DNA of 64,000 bases from Bremia lactucae (GCF_004359215.1 NC_090619.1:6203203-6267202); one strand, 5' to 3'; shown: positions 22,807 to 36,250, numbered from the stretch's first letter. Numbers and translations: made by a program. The notes: generated from the letters alone by a model not told the origin.

Positions 22807-25514
22807 NCGGTCATAATAGGGGCTTTCAAGCGAGAACTATGCAGCGAGTCACGTGGCAACGGAAGCGGCAGGAATTGACCGATCACTCGAAAGTGGCCCG
22901 CATGATGTCGAGCAAGCAATGGGAACGAATCGGCAGCGAAAGGGTATGGTCGGGAGAGGTAACTCATCAGCTACGAACATTCCTGAAGTCCCGCAAATGT
23001 GGGAGTTGGAAGCATTGTACGGGAGCCTGGTGCAAGACTTCAAGGGTGCTAAGAGAACGCCTTTCCGTGGGGCATATCAAGTTACCGTGGCGCATCTTCG
23101 CGAATGTTATAATTTGATTTCAGCTAAGCGTGAGAGACTTGCGCCACAGATACCTGAAGTTACAGCTAGCAGAACGTAGACTGCTAACGGTTTTTTCGAG
23201 GAAACATGTATCAAGGTAAGAATGCTGCTTTAAGCAATGGGAACAATATGCGACAACAATCAGCCAGAACATACTTAACACAGCGTGGATGCTGACGACC
23301 ACCTTAGAGCGTCTAACGAGTAAGCCGCGGTGGTCTAAATTGCCCGTGCTATATTAATGAGCGAAAACTCACGGTGCCCAACAAAATAGCGCAGAACCGC
23401 AGAGAGCAATACCAGAAACACGGTATGAGCGCTTTATTTTTAATCCAGTATTCTCCTTAAAGCGCACGCGGCTCAAATCCCTTTGCAAGCAAAATTGTGG
23501 ACTGATTAGTAATCAGGAGTTTTATGAAGAGGCCGTAGACGAATGGCTGATCATCCAGGGGCTGGCAGAAGGGCATATTGTAGGCAGGCAGCTGCCACGA
23601 TTCCTAAAAGCGAATTTCACATTGCAAAAACAATTACGACTGCATAGTACAATTCAGACTCATGTAGAACGGAAACTCAGCTTTAAGCTAAGTTGAAGAA
23701 GTGCCGTGCAGGCCAGATGGCAACACATGCTGGCATTGGAGGAAGACATCCTTCTCGCGGCCTAAAGCACGAAGGTGAACCGACAGGAGCTGTACGACCT
23801 GCTGCAGAACTTGAAAACAGTCACTTTTTTAGACCTGGCTACCGCAAAAAAATTATTTTTGGTTAGTGCCGTTCAAGCAAGCGATCTACAGGTTGAAAAC
23901 AGACATGTACCATCGTCAGGGTCAATTTGAAACGACAAAAAGGTGTTAAATCTTCACGGTCTCATCGAACATAGGATATGAAATCCGCATGTGCAACGTT
24001 TCCCGTTTCGTTGACATCGGCAAAATATTGGCGTTCATAAGTAAGCTCAGTCCAGTGCCGCATGACCTGGAGGATTTGGATACATGCACCACGAATTCGC
24101 GGACGTCAAATGTTTGGAAGTTAACATTCAAGGTTGCCCGATGCCCACAGGTCTTACGGCACATCGTTAGGTTGGACTAGTTGGGGATGTATCTTATCCT
24201 AAAAATCCAGTTGTCGGAAAGCAACTCCAATGCTTGAAGTGCCGAGATAAAGGCCACACCATGGCACGCTTTGGCTACACTCCTGATCAATTGATGGGAG
24301 AGGAATGTTTGATTGCTACAAAATAAGAGATTGTAGCGTTAGATGATGTGGCAAAACATGGAAAAAATGAGGGCAGCGGCTACGCGATTCCATATCCAAC
24401 AGGAAACAGCGGTGATTTGACAGCGCACCATTCATCCTCGTCCGACGTCAGCGGATAGAACGAAAGCTTAAATGGCGAAAGGTGCGGAGATGCTCAAGCG
24501 GCCCACAGTAGCTACAACTTCCGTTCCAGTAAGTCAGGCTTCATAATAACTAGAGAGCTCACTAAAGCCTAAGCCAAGAACTCCATGGATCGCCCTTTTG
24601 GTGCGGGCTAAGCAGCGCAGTGTTGCCCGCATGAGTTTGTCGGCGTCAATCGCCCTTTTAATGAAGTCACGATACGACAAGCTTGGTCAGGAAGAGCTTC
24701 AAGACGGGCCTTCACCGGTCAGGAACCTGGGTCATCGGTCCTAAGAAAACCATCATCGATTCAGCATCAGCCGTAGCAGCCATAGACCCTTCGCTTCCTA
24801 TTGTATCGGAGCTGGCGCAGTTGCGCAACGTCAAAGTGAATCCACCGCCAATTCCAGCAGTGCCCCAAATTGGTCAGTCTCAAACAAAGAGAACGAGCAA
24901 ACATATCTCATCTGACAGCAACAGCGCGGCGGGATTCTCTTTCGAAGGAGGCAGTACCCATATTAAACGATTCAGCTGTTCAATCCGTTGACGACATGGC
25001 GCGTCAACTTCGGCTTCGAGAATTCATAACACCAGCCACTGGTAATTGTATGGTCATGGCCACTGTACAAGCGTTAAGTGATATTGACTTATCCTCAGCA
25101 GAATTAACGCTCTCAGCGGAGACCGACAGCCTCAAACGGGGTATAAAGTATACTGGTCAACTGTACATGAAGTAGCAATGCCCACGCGAAACCCGGGTCA
25201 CTACACTAATCGGAGGGAAACGCGGATGGACCGGAATGGAGGTAGTATCAGCAAAGAAGCAGTTTCAATAATACCTGGGAGAATTTGGCAGTAGTCACTC
25301 GAAGCGAACAGCTATTGTTCATGATCACAATTGGGGTGGGTGTGAAATGCTCTGCGTGGCAGCGAATTTTCTCCTATGTAAAATTTATGTCATCGCGAAG
25401 GGAGGCTGTAATTCATGCTATGGGTGATAAGCAAGACATGTGAAAAATGTGGGGTTCTGGACGTATTCTACCTTTTTACTTATGTTATTTAAAATTAAAC
25501 TATTCACTATTTAT

Positions 25515-26148
25515 AAGTGCCCCAAATTGGTCAGTCTCAAACAAAAAGAACGAGCAAACCTATTTCATCTGACAGCAACAGCGCGGCGGGATTCTCTTTC
25601 GAAGGAGGCAGTACCCAAATTAAACGATTCAGCTGTTCAATCCGTTGACGACATGGCACGTCAACTTCGGCTTCGAGAATTCATAACACCAGCCACTGGT
25701 AACTGTATGGTCATGGCCACTGTACAAGCGTTAAGTGATATTGACTTATTCTCAGCAGAATTAACGCTCTCAGCGGAGACCGGCAGCCTCAAACGGTGTA
25801 TAAAGTATACTGGTCAACTGTACATGAAGTAGCAATGCCCACGCGATACCCGGGTAACTACACTAATCGGAGGGAAACGCGGATGGACCGGAATGGAGGT
25901 AGTATCAGCAAAGAAGCAGTTTCAATAATACCTGGGAGAATTTGGCAGTAGTCACTCGGAGCGAACAGCTATTGTTCATGATCACAATTGGGGTGGGTGT
26001 AAAATGCTCTGCGTGGCAGCGAATTTTCTCCTATGTAAAATTTATGTCATCGCGAAGGGAGGCTGTAATTCATGCTATGGGTGATAAGCAAGACATGTGA
26101 AAAATGCGGGGTTCTAGACGTATTCTACCTTTTTACTTATGTTATTTA
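25515..26148 (+). repeat. Extra copy of the OTU-like segment
   Basis: This stretch repeats 14909-15540 (and 24863-25494) with a small number of substitutions, so the OTU-like block lies in direct tandem within copy 2. The frame at 25440-25832 again contains FITPATGNCMVMATVQAL. The HNWGGC motif recurs near 25985. Confidence 0.85.
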
Positions 26149-26420
26149 AAACCCAGTCGCTTGTTCTTCATCTGACATGGAGATGAAGGAGGTGAAGGAC
26201 GTACCGCCATTTGACCTGACTGTTTAAAACATATTTGATGATGACGGCACTCTGAGGTCGGCGTCACATGACCCGGATAGGCAGTCGGATGCCAGTCGGG
26301 CAATTCTACTGTTGGATTTTCGCAAGGCATACGACACCGTCTCCCGTAAGTTTTTATTGAAGCTAGTGCGATGCTTAGGGTTTGCAGAGGCGCTCATTGC
26401 GATGATTCAAAATCTTCACC
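26149..26420 (+). repeat. Patchwork junction of three LINE segments
   Basis: 26149-26222 matches 15938-16012. 26222-26419 matches part of the RT gene (18925-19121: LDFRKAYDTVSRKFLLKL). From 26420 the sequence continues as 16342 onward. An RT fragment is thus inserted far upstream of its normal place, with short shared words at the joints. Confidence 0.82.
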
Positions 26421-29400
26421 CCCTCAGTCGCCTCACAAACAGAAGCCAAGCAAACGAGGCCATGTGGCAACACCAGACGTGCGCGACCATCACAATGGCA
26501 AAAAAACGCAACCGCCTGAACGATCTTGTCCTTAAAAAGGGCGGTGTGAAGGATCAAGTCGGGGAGAACTAGCTACATTCGAAGTCCCGGTGCTGCCCTA
26601 CAGGTCCTGGCAGTAAATGTGGCAATCATCAAGTATGACTTGGCCAGCATCTTTCCGGGCACATGTTTCACACACTGCCGAGTAACACATCCCACTAGCG
26701 ACAAGCGATGGATGCAGAGCCAGTCAAGCTGATGCAGTTGCTCCAGACGTTTCTATTTAGGCATGATCTCCTCAATGCCCTCGATGATGCGGTTTATGTG
26801 GCCTGGACGGCTGCTTGGCGTCAGGAGAGTATGTTCAAGGGACTCATGGACTACCGACTAAACTATGACTGGAAGATTGGAAAGATCGAACGACCTGTAT
26901 CGCATTAACTGGCTTACGGCTAGCCTCACTTATCGACAATACGGATGACTGGCTCAAATTACGGGACCGTGGTATGGCAGTAACAAACTCCTACGACACT
27001 GTACTGTAGCCGACAAAGCTCGGTTGCTACACACGCCATATTACATAATGTAGACATCAAGGCCATGCCTGTTAAGCCGGTGGAGGCAGATCCGGATCTA
27101 CCCGATCATATACGTCGACATTTGGCTGCGTTCAGTTCGCACGTTCATTGCCGACGTGCATTTCTTGATGCTGAACACCAGCAGGACTGGAACGTCTCGA
27201 AGCCCTTAGTGATGAAGAGTCCGCTGGACAGACTCGTGTGCTAAGGCGGTTACAAAAAAATTGTGAAGAACCGAATATCCTGGTAACGGGCACATGGTTG
27301 ACTCTACGTGATCGAGACGCGTTCACTGAGCATCTTAAAGCCAAAGATCTCTTTGCGGCCACTGGGTATCGCAGAAGGATCAGCGGCACACCAGTGCGTA
27401 TCATTCGCGAAATCTAAAAGAATTCAAAACGGTAGACCAGCCATCATGGATGAGCGGGTGACGACTGCATGGACGACGGCAAAATACTACCGCATGAGCC
27501 ATTCAAGAGACATAGATTAATTCGGAGGATGCAGCTAGAAAGGCGACGAATCGATGGTTCAAACTGGTCATCTAGTATCACCAACAAACTGAGGTGTCGT
27601 CCTATTGGAGCGTTAGTGGTGAGAAGACCGATGGAGTGGCTATATTGTTTGACCCGCGTAAGTAGCATCTCTGTCAGACATGGCATCCAGAGCTTTATTC
27701 GAAATTTGTGATAGCAGTCGTCGTCGAATTTAACTTGGTGATTAACGTCTATGCGCCAATGATAGACATGCAAGAGAATGACTATTCGGCTGAAGGCAGC
27801 AGTGGCCATGGCCCAATTTGGATGTGGTGCTTATGGGCGATTTAATTGTGTCAAAGTCCGCATCCTGATTGATTAGGAGGCTTGCGCTTGGGCAGACCGT
27901 AAAGCCCAAATTGGCGTCGCTTAAAGATGCTCCAAAACTTGCGACTCAGCAATGACGGAAGTCGTACCGGAGCCGACTGACTACTTCACGTTCTGGAATG
28001 CCCGTTCTGCCAGTAGAATTGATCGCTTTTATGTGCGAACCATTCGGACCAACAGCACATTACCTTGCATCGTGATCAGCAGACCGAGGCGGCGTTTAAA
28101 AGCCAAATCAAGCACGTTCGTTAGCCTATTCGGACGCCGACGCCCGCACGAGTACATAACGACCTTATGGCTGAGTGATCCGAAAGGAGGTTGGTTGGCT
28201 GTCACAGCGTGAATATGGGATGCCATTGTCCGTAATTCTGCTATCAGGATTCGCGAATACAAACAAGGGAAACACAACGGACTATTCGAATCCGACGGAG
28301 GATTTATACACAAACTCGTATGCATCTTCTCATCGACGGAGAGGAACTTACACCGGCCCAGACTATCCGACAAGGTTACAAGTTGGATCGGACTATGGAC
28401 CGTCTACGATGGCAATTCAAGCTGGCGTCGAATTGGGGAAGATCAATCTATTTCGGGGCTTCGCCGGATTCATGGGCAGCCTTTTCGACACAAGGATATC
28501 ACCACGATAAATTTTGCTTCCGAATGGCAACCCATGCTCAGTCAGACCCACAACGCAGTTTCAGCCAGGGATCTCAAACAAGCGTTACGTGACCTTATCA
28601 TCATGCCGTCAGACTGCATTCTGTCCCAGGTGAACACTGGGGTCCTTCTGGCACCTTTTACATTGTCAAATGTTCTCCAAGCAATCACGTCGCTATCGTG
28701 TCATAAAGCTGCCGGATCAGACGGCTGAACAATGATTTTATGAAAGACTATCAAGCACTACTAGCACCAGCACTCGTCACTATAATCAATGATTTGCTGC
28801 AAGGTCGGTCGCCACCAGCTCCTTTCTGGAGGGCCTCATCATCCCGCTCCAAAAAAGGATGGGTGGTCTATGGACTACCGTCCGATAGCGCTGCTGCAGA
28901 CGGGATACGAAGTAGCAGCCAAGGTTTTGGCCCACCGCTTCCAACGAGTCCTTAAAATTTCTATTTCTGACACCCGACGGAATTTCGTGCCTGGACGACA
29001 AATGTCTAAAACAGATATGATGATGACGGCACATCTGACGTCGGCGTCACATGACTCGGATAGGCAGTCGGATGCCAGTCGGGCAATTCTACTGTTGGAT
29101 TTTCGGAGGGCATACGACACCGTCTCCCGTAAGTTTTTATTGAAGCTAATGCGATGCTTAGGGTTTGCAGAGGCGCTCATTGCGATGATTCAAAATCTTC
29201 ACCTAGACATAACCGCGCAACTTTTAGTGAATAGTATCTTATCGGACCCTATTCCCAATCTTTCTGGGATTCGACAGGGTTGCCTGTATACCCCTCTGCT
29301 GTTTATCCTCGTAGCAGAAATACTAGCAATAGCGATATCGCAATGTACACTAATTAATGGTCTGCAGCACCAGGGTTTCCAGATCAAGAAAAACATTTTT

Positions 29401-31666
29401 AGCTTTTGCTGAAGACTCGACAGTTTTCCTGCAGCAGGCGGGGCAAGTACCGCTGACCATGATCATCGTTAAGCGTTTCGGTGAGCTTTAAGGTCTATCG
29501 TCCAACCAGCAAAGAGCGCCTTGATTTCCTCAACGCAGCTCTCAATGTCATCGAGTTTAAAGGCATTTACGGTGCTCCACCACGGCCAAACCACTCGGTA
29601 TTTAAATACCAAATAAGAACTGGAAACCTCGTTGACGCAATTGGGCATTACGGTTCCGAAACGTCAAAAAGCGGCTCGCCAAAGCGGCATATATCGCAAC
29701 TAGCGTCGACATCAGAATACTACTGCTGAATGCTATCATGCTACCGCCAGTGATATTTACAGAAGCGACTTTCCGGCTCCACAATGGGACCACAAAAAAT
29801 TGCATAACATTCAGAAGCAATTTTTGTGGCGTCACTCCACGTTAAAGGATAACAGCAGACATAAAGTCAGACCAGATCTGCTGTACACGCCCCAGGGTGC
29901 CGGAGGAATGGGGATCGTCTCTCTAGACGTCACAATAAGAACCCAGAGCCTCAAAAATGCCATGAAGTGGTTGATTCGAAAGCTTGTAAATTTTACTACG
30001 CGTGGGTCGCGTGGACATTTCAAGACACAACAGACTCGGCTATTTTGAATCTATCACTCGCAAAAATCAAGCCTGAAAGACTCAGCATGGGAAAGCGTCA
30101 CCTCCGACCATCAGCACGGAAGTTCGCGCGTGGATAGCGCCGGAGCAAGAGGGCTGGACGGCCGTTAAACGCTACAGCAAAGGTGTTCTTCTCCGGCTCG
30201 TGACACACCTCGTCATCTCAAGATCGAATCAGGAAGTACTCCTCCAATATGCAGAAGACATCCCAACACGCGCACACATGTATACTCGGAAGCACAAAGA
30301 TTTCTGGGCGACTTATGGGCGTGATCAAAATCCGTGGATTGTGGATGTTAAAGGCGATATGCTATCCACGACAACCTACTCCATGCTGCAAGTCTGTCCT
30401 ATCGCGAGCTACGCATTCGGCGGGTGCCAACGTTGGACTACAGCATCTGGATCCCGAGCACAGGACAGCTTTCGTATCATACACTTCCAAAACTAAGAAG
30501 ATGGGCGACTGCCATCCTGGTAGCTAGTCCATATCTTCAAGTGGCAGAACAACTGCAAATACTGGCTTAGCTAACGCTTCGAGGAAGGACTGAGAGTGCT
30601 CAACAACTATATTTGGACATCTGCCAGTCCAGGTGTCGCGCACGGACCATCGGGCACATTCAGACCATCCGGCCTAAATCGTACTAGATCAAGCCGACAA
30701 CCGGGTCTATTGGACCATCAGTAGCATGAGAGGTGCTCCAGCAACCATTCAAATGGAGCTGAGGATCATACAACAGCGGACACGACACACTGACTTGTGC
30801 TTGCCGCGCATCCGAAGCTCGATGAAATTCCATGTAGACTCAAGCCCTCCATCAACAACATGCACGCAGACGGAGCTCTGTATCGTCAAGCACTTCATCG
30901 AGTAAAACGACGACAACATCCGGCGCTAGAGGCTATTTTCACTAGGCTACAGCACCGGGATGGAGCTCCGGGTGATAGGCACTTCCAGATGTCACAGTCA
31001 CTGGCACAGCTTTGGGCACTCAAAAATACTCTAACGGAATATCAAGTCTAGGAATGTTACATAATAGAAACTCATCAATTATATTTATACTATCCGGAAA
31101 AAGAGACGGATTCGACTTGCAAGAGGCATTTGGCCTGCACCGGAAAGCACGAAGGACTCGTGCACATCCTTTGGGACTGCAAAGGTTTGCGCAAGTGTTA
31201 AGCGTACACTATTACTCTGTGGGCTAGATCGAAAGTCTCCCCTGCGCATGTGCTTCAGTATATAAAGGCAGCGCTATCGCGATCGGCGCCAGAGCTACCT
31301 TCGAGTCTGTGGGTAGATATCAAGCACCTGTTTCCGGATTCAGCTGACGGAGTTACATCTTTATGGATGCAGCGGAACCGGAGCGCTTAGAAGCAGGAGC
31401 GTGAATCATCAGAGCAATAGCTAGCAGAAGTCCGTTAAGTGCTCCTACAACAATTCCTTATGGTCGCGATCAAGGAATAACGGAACGATCGTATTATGGC
31501 AAATGGCATCTATCTACACCTAGCAGCCGTACTGTTTAAGGTAACCATTCCATCCCAGCAACCGGTATGGCACATTCCACGTCAGCGACAGGACTGGCTT
31601 ATTGCCGTGGCTGAGGACTTTCAGAAATCATGTCACCATAATGGTAAATGGACAGTAAGGTTATTG

Positions 31667-34270
31667 TCATCATACTAGAAACAGTGTCGTGAGCCGCCAC
31701 TTGTACCTAGGTGCCTGTTCCTTTTTTACACTCCTTCTCGGCTGCGGCACCATGGATTTTTTTCTTTTCTTCCCGACAACCGCCTTTTCGCAGACTGATT
31801 AACGCGCACAGCGAGGCGAGCTCGCAAGGTGCAATTGAGATCGCCCGTATTGCGCCACTACGATACTGCGTCGAGCGTAATCACGCACAAATTCGAGGCG
31901 CACATCAATATCATTCGCTTCCAGGGACGAAGCTTGGCGTCCAGCTGGTTGATTACAGCTTATTCGTAACATGCATCGACATTGGCAGACAGGCGCCGTC
32001 CTAATCTCGCAAAATATCTCCCGGATGCCGAGTAAATCACGCGCCTGCTCCAACGCGGCGACGAACTTCGCTTCATAGTGGAAAGCGAGACGTCGCCTAG
32101 CTTCTATTCCGACCAGCTCACCGCCATATCATTCAAAGTATGACACCCTCTGTCAAGTACTTCCGATATGACTTGTCGGCAGCAAAGTTGCATCCGAATA
32201 AGACCCCAGATTTACCCTTTTTGTTCGCTTTTTGCTGGCGACAAACGCAGTTTTAAATCGCGGGTGCCCTTCAGATAACGAGCAATACGCTTAGTTAGTT
32301 TAAAATCGTGGACGCGAGGCTGGTGAGTCTGGAGCGTCGCCTTGTCGGCGGCGAACACAAAGTCTGGCCGCGTGCAGCGCGCCACTGTCAATGAGCGATT
32401 GGAAGCTCCGGATGCTTGGGCCATCCTTATCTGATACTTTCAGCTTAATTCAAGACGCAAGATTCTTTGCAATTCTCTTTATCGTGTCTTAGGACAAGCC
32501 GCTGATGAAAGTGCAAGAGTGTTCCACGTTGTATTTCTGTTCTTAGTTCCACTGTCGCTTCGCCAGATGATATCGTCATGATGACGTCAGCTGGCGTGCC
32601 TCTACCGCAAAAATTTGCCATCGACTGGACGTACAGCGCGTTGTCCTGCATTTTCAAATCGAAAGCCAATTTGTTGTTACTGCGTTTGGCGAGTGATCGC
32701 GTGGTACCGTTGTACACTAGACCAAAACCTTTTAACCTATACTTGCCAAACGACACGATGTTGTGCTCGAGTTATGTCGCAAGATGAACGTCGATAAGCT
32801 TTATCATGCGTTGTTTTCCGCCGGTCGTTACGCATAGACGGCCTTTTGAAAGCTTTAGTGTATCTCCGTCCGCCATATTGATTTTTTGGCTACACTTCCG
32901 TGCGTCCAACAGTAGGCTCTCATTAAACACGAGATACCAGTTCAAGCCACTGTCCAAGATCGTTTCGTTCGTCATTCGCGTTTCTAATAGCAAGCACTAT
33001 ATCCTGCTGGTTCTCTTGTCCTTACTTCTGCTAAGATTAATTGCCGGGACAAGATCTGCACCAATTCTCCCTTTACGTCCGCCCCGGTTCTTCTTGTCTC
33101 TACTGCGACGTTCGGTCTGAATACGGCCGGCCTTGCCGCAATTGGAACACGTGCACGTCTCCCGCTTCGAAGGGACCTCGTCAACGTATGAGACTACATC
33201 TCGCCCGAGTGCACTGCGCGCTTTAATTCTCACAGACTGCGCGAAGTGGGCGAGTTGGGCTTGGCATAAATAGTCGACCCTCTAACCGTCGTACTTGGCC
33301 ATGAACACCGTGATTAAGTCTGCTGACGCGTAATGTGCGATATTATTAAGCACCTGTTGATCAGCACCGCCGCACGCGCCGCTGACGGCTAATAAGAAAT
33401 AGATATAATCTCAGGCCAGCGTTTTTGGGATCTTCATGCGCCGTAAAGAGCTGTATCGACTGCGACGACGTGATCGTGTTCTTAAAGATCTGCAGGAGCT
33501 TTTCTATAACGTGGTCAAGTGTCGGTTACTGCCTCCACCACACTCCAGTTGCTTGTTGTAGTAGCGTTCTGCCGTGCCAATTAAGTAATGCCCAAGCAAG
33601 TCTGCCTTGACTTTCTCGGACCAGGCAAAATTCCTCACGCATGCTAGACCATTGTTACTTGTGGGAGAAAAGTTTACTCAATCAAAAAAGCCGTCCAGAT
33701 GCAGTTCGACGAGAGCGAGCGCGTTCGAGGCGCGATCGAGAGTGGGCTCTTTAGCTCTCTGATTGGCCGCAACATGGAAACCACGGGCGCAATGCACCAC
33801 GACGCGTTTGGATACTCGCCACCGAGGCGACGAGTAACGTACCACTGAGCAGCACCCAAGCCAGGCCAGCGCCCAAGAGCCCCACCGACCAAAGCAGCTC
33901 ATGTCGAGCCGCTAGGGCAGCGGTGCGATGTACCGCAACAACATTTCCAGCGACTCAGTATCAACACCAGCAGCAGGCGGCATTGCTACGCACCGAGTGC
34001 CGGTCACGCACCAGCTAAAGCTGGCGATCGAAAAGTTCGACGGGAGCGAGCTTTACCATGGGCTAGGCTCTGGCGCTTCCATCCGATCGATGCAAACTTC
34101 GAGTTCCATGGGCTTTTTGAGGATTCTATCATTCACGTCCGCGTTTCTTTCGTGGGATGGCGGATCGACGACAACGGGCTGGCGCTGTTCAGACCCTTTC
34201 GTGACCGGCAGATGGCGGCGCCTGTGTCGTGGTGGTGATGTCTTCTGAGCTACCGCTTGGGTTGATACCC
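31667..34270 (-). mobile_element. Copia retrotransposon internal region, copy 2, inactive
   Basis: Reading on minus from the 5' LTR (34271-34491), GGGTATCAAC directly abuts the LTR and resembles a tRNA primer site. A weakly defined gag follows, then a knuckle-like CSNCGKAGRIQTERR (about 33140-33180). The protease-like ILDSGLNWYLVFNESLL lies near 32920-32970. Next come pre-integrase wording, the RT end CTRPDFVFAADKATLQTH (about 32350-32400) and the RNase H end VRLEFVRDYARRSIVV (about 31870-31920). Integrase and most of RT are absent. The LTR remnant ending near 31730 follows a purine run. A plus-strand frame (33928-34248) with LAIEKFDGSELYHGLGSG looks like the gag start of another element. Confidence 0.72.
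33928..34248 (+). pseudogene. gag N-terminus fragment of an LTR retrotransposon
   Basis: The peptide VPVTHQLKLAIEKFDGSELY followed by HGLGSG resembles the start of oomycete retrotransposon Gag proteins. After about 34075 the resemblance ends. It points the opposite way to the surrounding copia pol, so it is inverted or foreign to that element. Confidence 0.45.
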
Positions 34271-34491
34271 TGTTGAAGCGTAAGCACTGTCATAAGAGGA
34301 TTCTGACATTATGTTTTTCTACCTTGATTACTTGCGTGCCAAACGGCTGCTCACTCCCCGTGAGTCTACCGTCCACTTAGTTGCCTACGGAAGTTTCAAC
34401 AGCTTTTCTACTCTATCCTCTTACTCGAAAACAGTGTCATCAGCCGCCACTCGTACCTTTTCGTGCCCAGGCGCCTGTCCCTTTATTAACA
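34271..34491 (-). repeat. Copia LTR, complete (221 bp)
   Basis: It begins TGTTGAAGCG and ends TTATTAACA, that is TG..CA in both directions. It matches the split LTR at 12415-12571 plus 21585-21642 and the remnant ending near 31730. On minus it is the 5' LTR. Confidence 0.72.
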
Positions 34492-35001
34492 GTATACGCG
34501 TATCAGCCATGATAATCGCAATTGTTATCGTCACATCAAAGGAAGTAAAATGAATAGGCGCACTTTAGATAATTGGCAACTGTAATAGCGAGAATGGTTA
34601 TGACCCGCTAGAAAAAGCGTCAGAGTGACAGTTTCATCGAAGGCCTACGAGACAGCCCAGGTCGATCAAGTTGTTCCGACAGCAGCCTACCAGTCTGCGT
34701 GGCGGTGGCTTGCTCAATATGCTCGCACCGATGGGCCTTGTCGCGTATCGCCTGGACAAAGAATACTTTGGTTTGTGTTGCGACCAATGATGCGTCTATA
34801 TAATTTGATAGTTTACCTTAGCCCTACGTTTTAAGAAATGGAGGTTTCGCAGCAAGTGAGGATCGGCACCTTGCCGCCAGACAAAACGATACAGACAAAG
34901 GAACTAATAGGGGAATATTTTATATGAAAATCATATATTATCGGCAATTAGCTGGTTGCCTTTCAGCTAGGTTAAACAAGAAAATGGTCCGGCTCAGTAG
35001 G
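34492..35001. other. No gene recognised
   Basis: Short frames only, such as 34625-34834, with no recognisable domain. It probably contains decayed repeat sequence. Confidence 0.45.
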
Positions 35002-35343
35002 TGTGGTTGCCCACCTGGAAATCTTTATCTTTATATTTATTTGGGTGGCAATCACGACACCTAAGCTCCAAGATTTTAAAACTCTCCAAGACCTGACCAG
35101 CCTTTCGACATTGAACTGCTCAAGTGAATGATTTAAAGAGTTCAAAATATATAAGGGTATCTACCGATTTCGGCGCGTCTAGTCATACAGAGAGGCAGAT
35201 ACCTCAATATCTGTAAGAAGTACACGCATAACGGGACAGTCGTCGTAATAAATAGACTAATAATATTTAGAGAACTTTACGAGCGACTAATAATATTTGG
35301 AGAATTTTACGAGCTGCAGCGAACTCTAGTGTCTTCTTCTACA
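35002..35343 (+). repeat. Candidate solo LTR with internal tandem repeat
   Basis: It starts TGTGGTTGCC and ends TTCTTCTACA. It contains a TATA-like atatataagg (about 35147) and is followed by aaattggtagcggc, which could be a primer site. Two 30-bp units (35255-35284 and 35285-35314, each gactaataatattt..agaa.tttacgagc) lie inside. No partner LTR was found, so this is tentative. Confidence 0.4.
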
Positions 35344-35497
35344 AAATTGGTAGCGGCTAAATTTTGTGGTCCTGGGCCTGAATGAATGATATGATATATG
35401 CTTAGCATACCTTGCAACGAAAAGCACAACTGAAGGGTTCGACAGGAAAGCTACGTTGAATGGAGCCGCAAGATCACATGCACGATACAGCCATCGG

Positions 35498-35969
35498 TGT
35501 AACGGGCTAAAGTTGCCCTATGTTACACAGTCCCCGTTTAGTACACTTGGTGTACTTAAGGGGATGGTCAATTACTTAAATAAAGTAATTACACCCACCA
35601 CTCGGTTGTGCTTCACATTGTGGCCTAGCGTCATCCGTTACGTGAGGTATCTAGAAAAATTACGCTCGCAATACATATTAGTGCTATCTGCAGAGACGAC
35701 ATTTTCTAATTGGTAAAACTATTTAATCTTATAAATATAAATAATTCTGAGAACTACTTTCTACTTGGTAAGTGAGCACGAGGAGTCGGATTACCGCTCC
35801 CGTGACGACACGTTAACCAGAGTACTTAGTGCGCTGGGTGAGGTCGCTAAAATGCCCACCACAAGAACCTCACTGCACGCAAGAGGAGACCGTCAAACCG
35901 CTTCCTCGCTGTGCTAGGTCGTGTGCTTAAGTAGAGTGTGGCCGCTTTAAGACGTGCCCGCCTTCAACA
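35498..35969 (+). repeat. Solo LTR of the gypsy element 3 family
   Basis: TGTAACGGGCTAAAGTTGCC through cgtgcccgcc is collinear with the LTR at 58856-59640, but lacks the SINE and a 60-bp palindromic segment present there. No internal gypsy sequence follows, so it is probably a solo LTR left by recombination. The right end is approximate. Confidence 0.75.
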
Positions 35970-36004
35970 GAATCTTTCCGGTGCCACCGTGTTTTATATG
36001 CCAT

Positions 36005-36250
36005 CAACTTCACGCTAGATCGTACACCGATAGCCCTTTGTGTTCTCTGCATATCCGAGGAACCTACACTGGAAACTCTTGGGCTCGAGCTTGTCCTCCA
36101 GCATAGTCGTCAATCGTTCTAATGTCTTGATGTAGAGATTAATTACAAGCATTACGTTCGAGAGTTTTGGAAGAATTGATGCAAAAGCATTTACAAAAAT
36201 TCGGCTGCGCTCAATCATTGTGCGAATCCTCTCATGTGATCAGCTTCTAA
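36005..36250 (-). pseudogene. Copia integrase/RT linker fragment
   Basis: The minus frame reads LEDKLEPKSFQCRFLGYAEN, then TKGYRC. This is the Ty1/copia integrase C-terminal motif, in which the element protein normally reads K..P KS..C.FLGY. Only this scrap remains. Confidence 0.65.

Larger units (their letters stand above)
22807..31666 (+). mobile_element. Non-LTR retrotransposon (LINE), copy 2, truncated and rearranged
   Basis: It has the same domains as copy 1: ORF1 relic (22853-24300), OTU-like (24683-25400), endonuclease (27060-28110) and RT (28690-29590). The RT core at 28789-29412 is again readable, and the active-site box reads F-A-E-D after a shift (near 29405). The 5' end before the 12853 equivalent is missing, and the middle is rearranged at 25515-26420. 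It is inactive. Confidence 0.8.
22807..33265. repeat. Second copy of the LINE/copia composite
   Basis: 22807-25514 matches 12853-15560 at a constant offset of 9954 with no difference that I noticed. 26420-33265 matches 16342-22805 at offsets of 10082-10088 with scattered substitutions, rising to 10459 after an insertion of about 371 bp. Both copies share the same inactivating lesions, such as the deletion after KAAGSDG. They are therefore one sequence duplicated, or two haplotypes of one locus, rather than two independent insertions. Confidence 0.88.

Noticed and set aside
22807..33265. Independent second LINE insertion
   Set aside because: Shared frameshifts and the shared position within the same copia sequence point to duplication of one locus or an assembly artefact.
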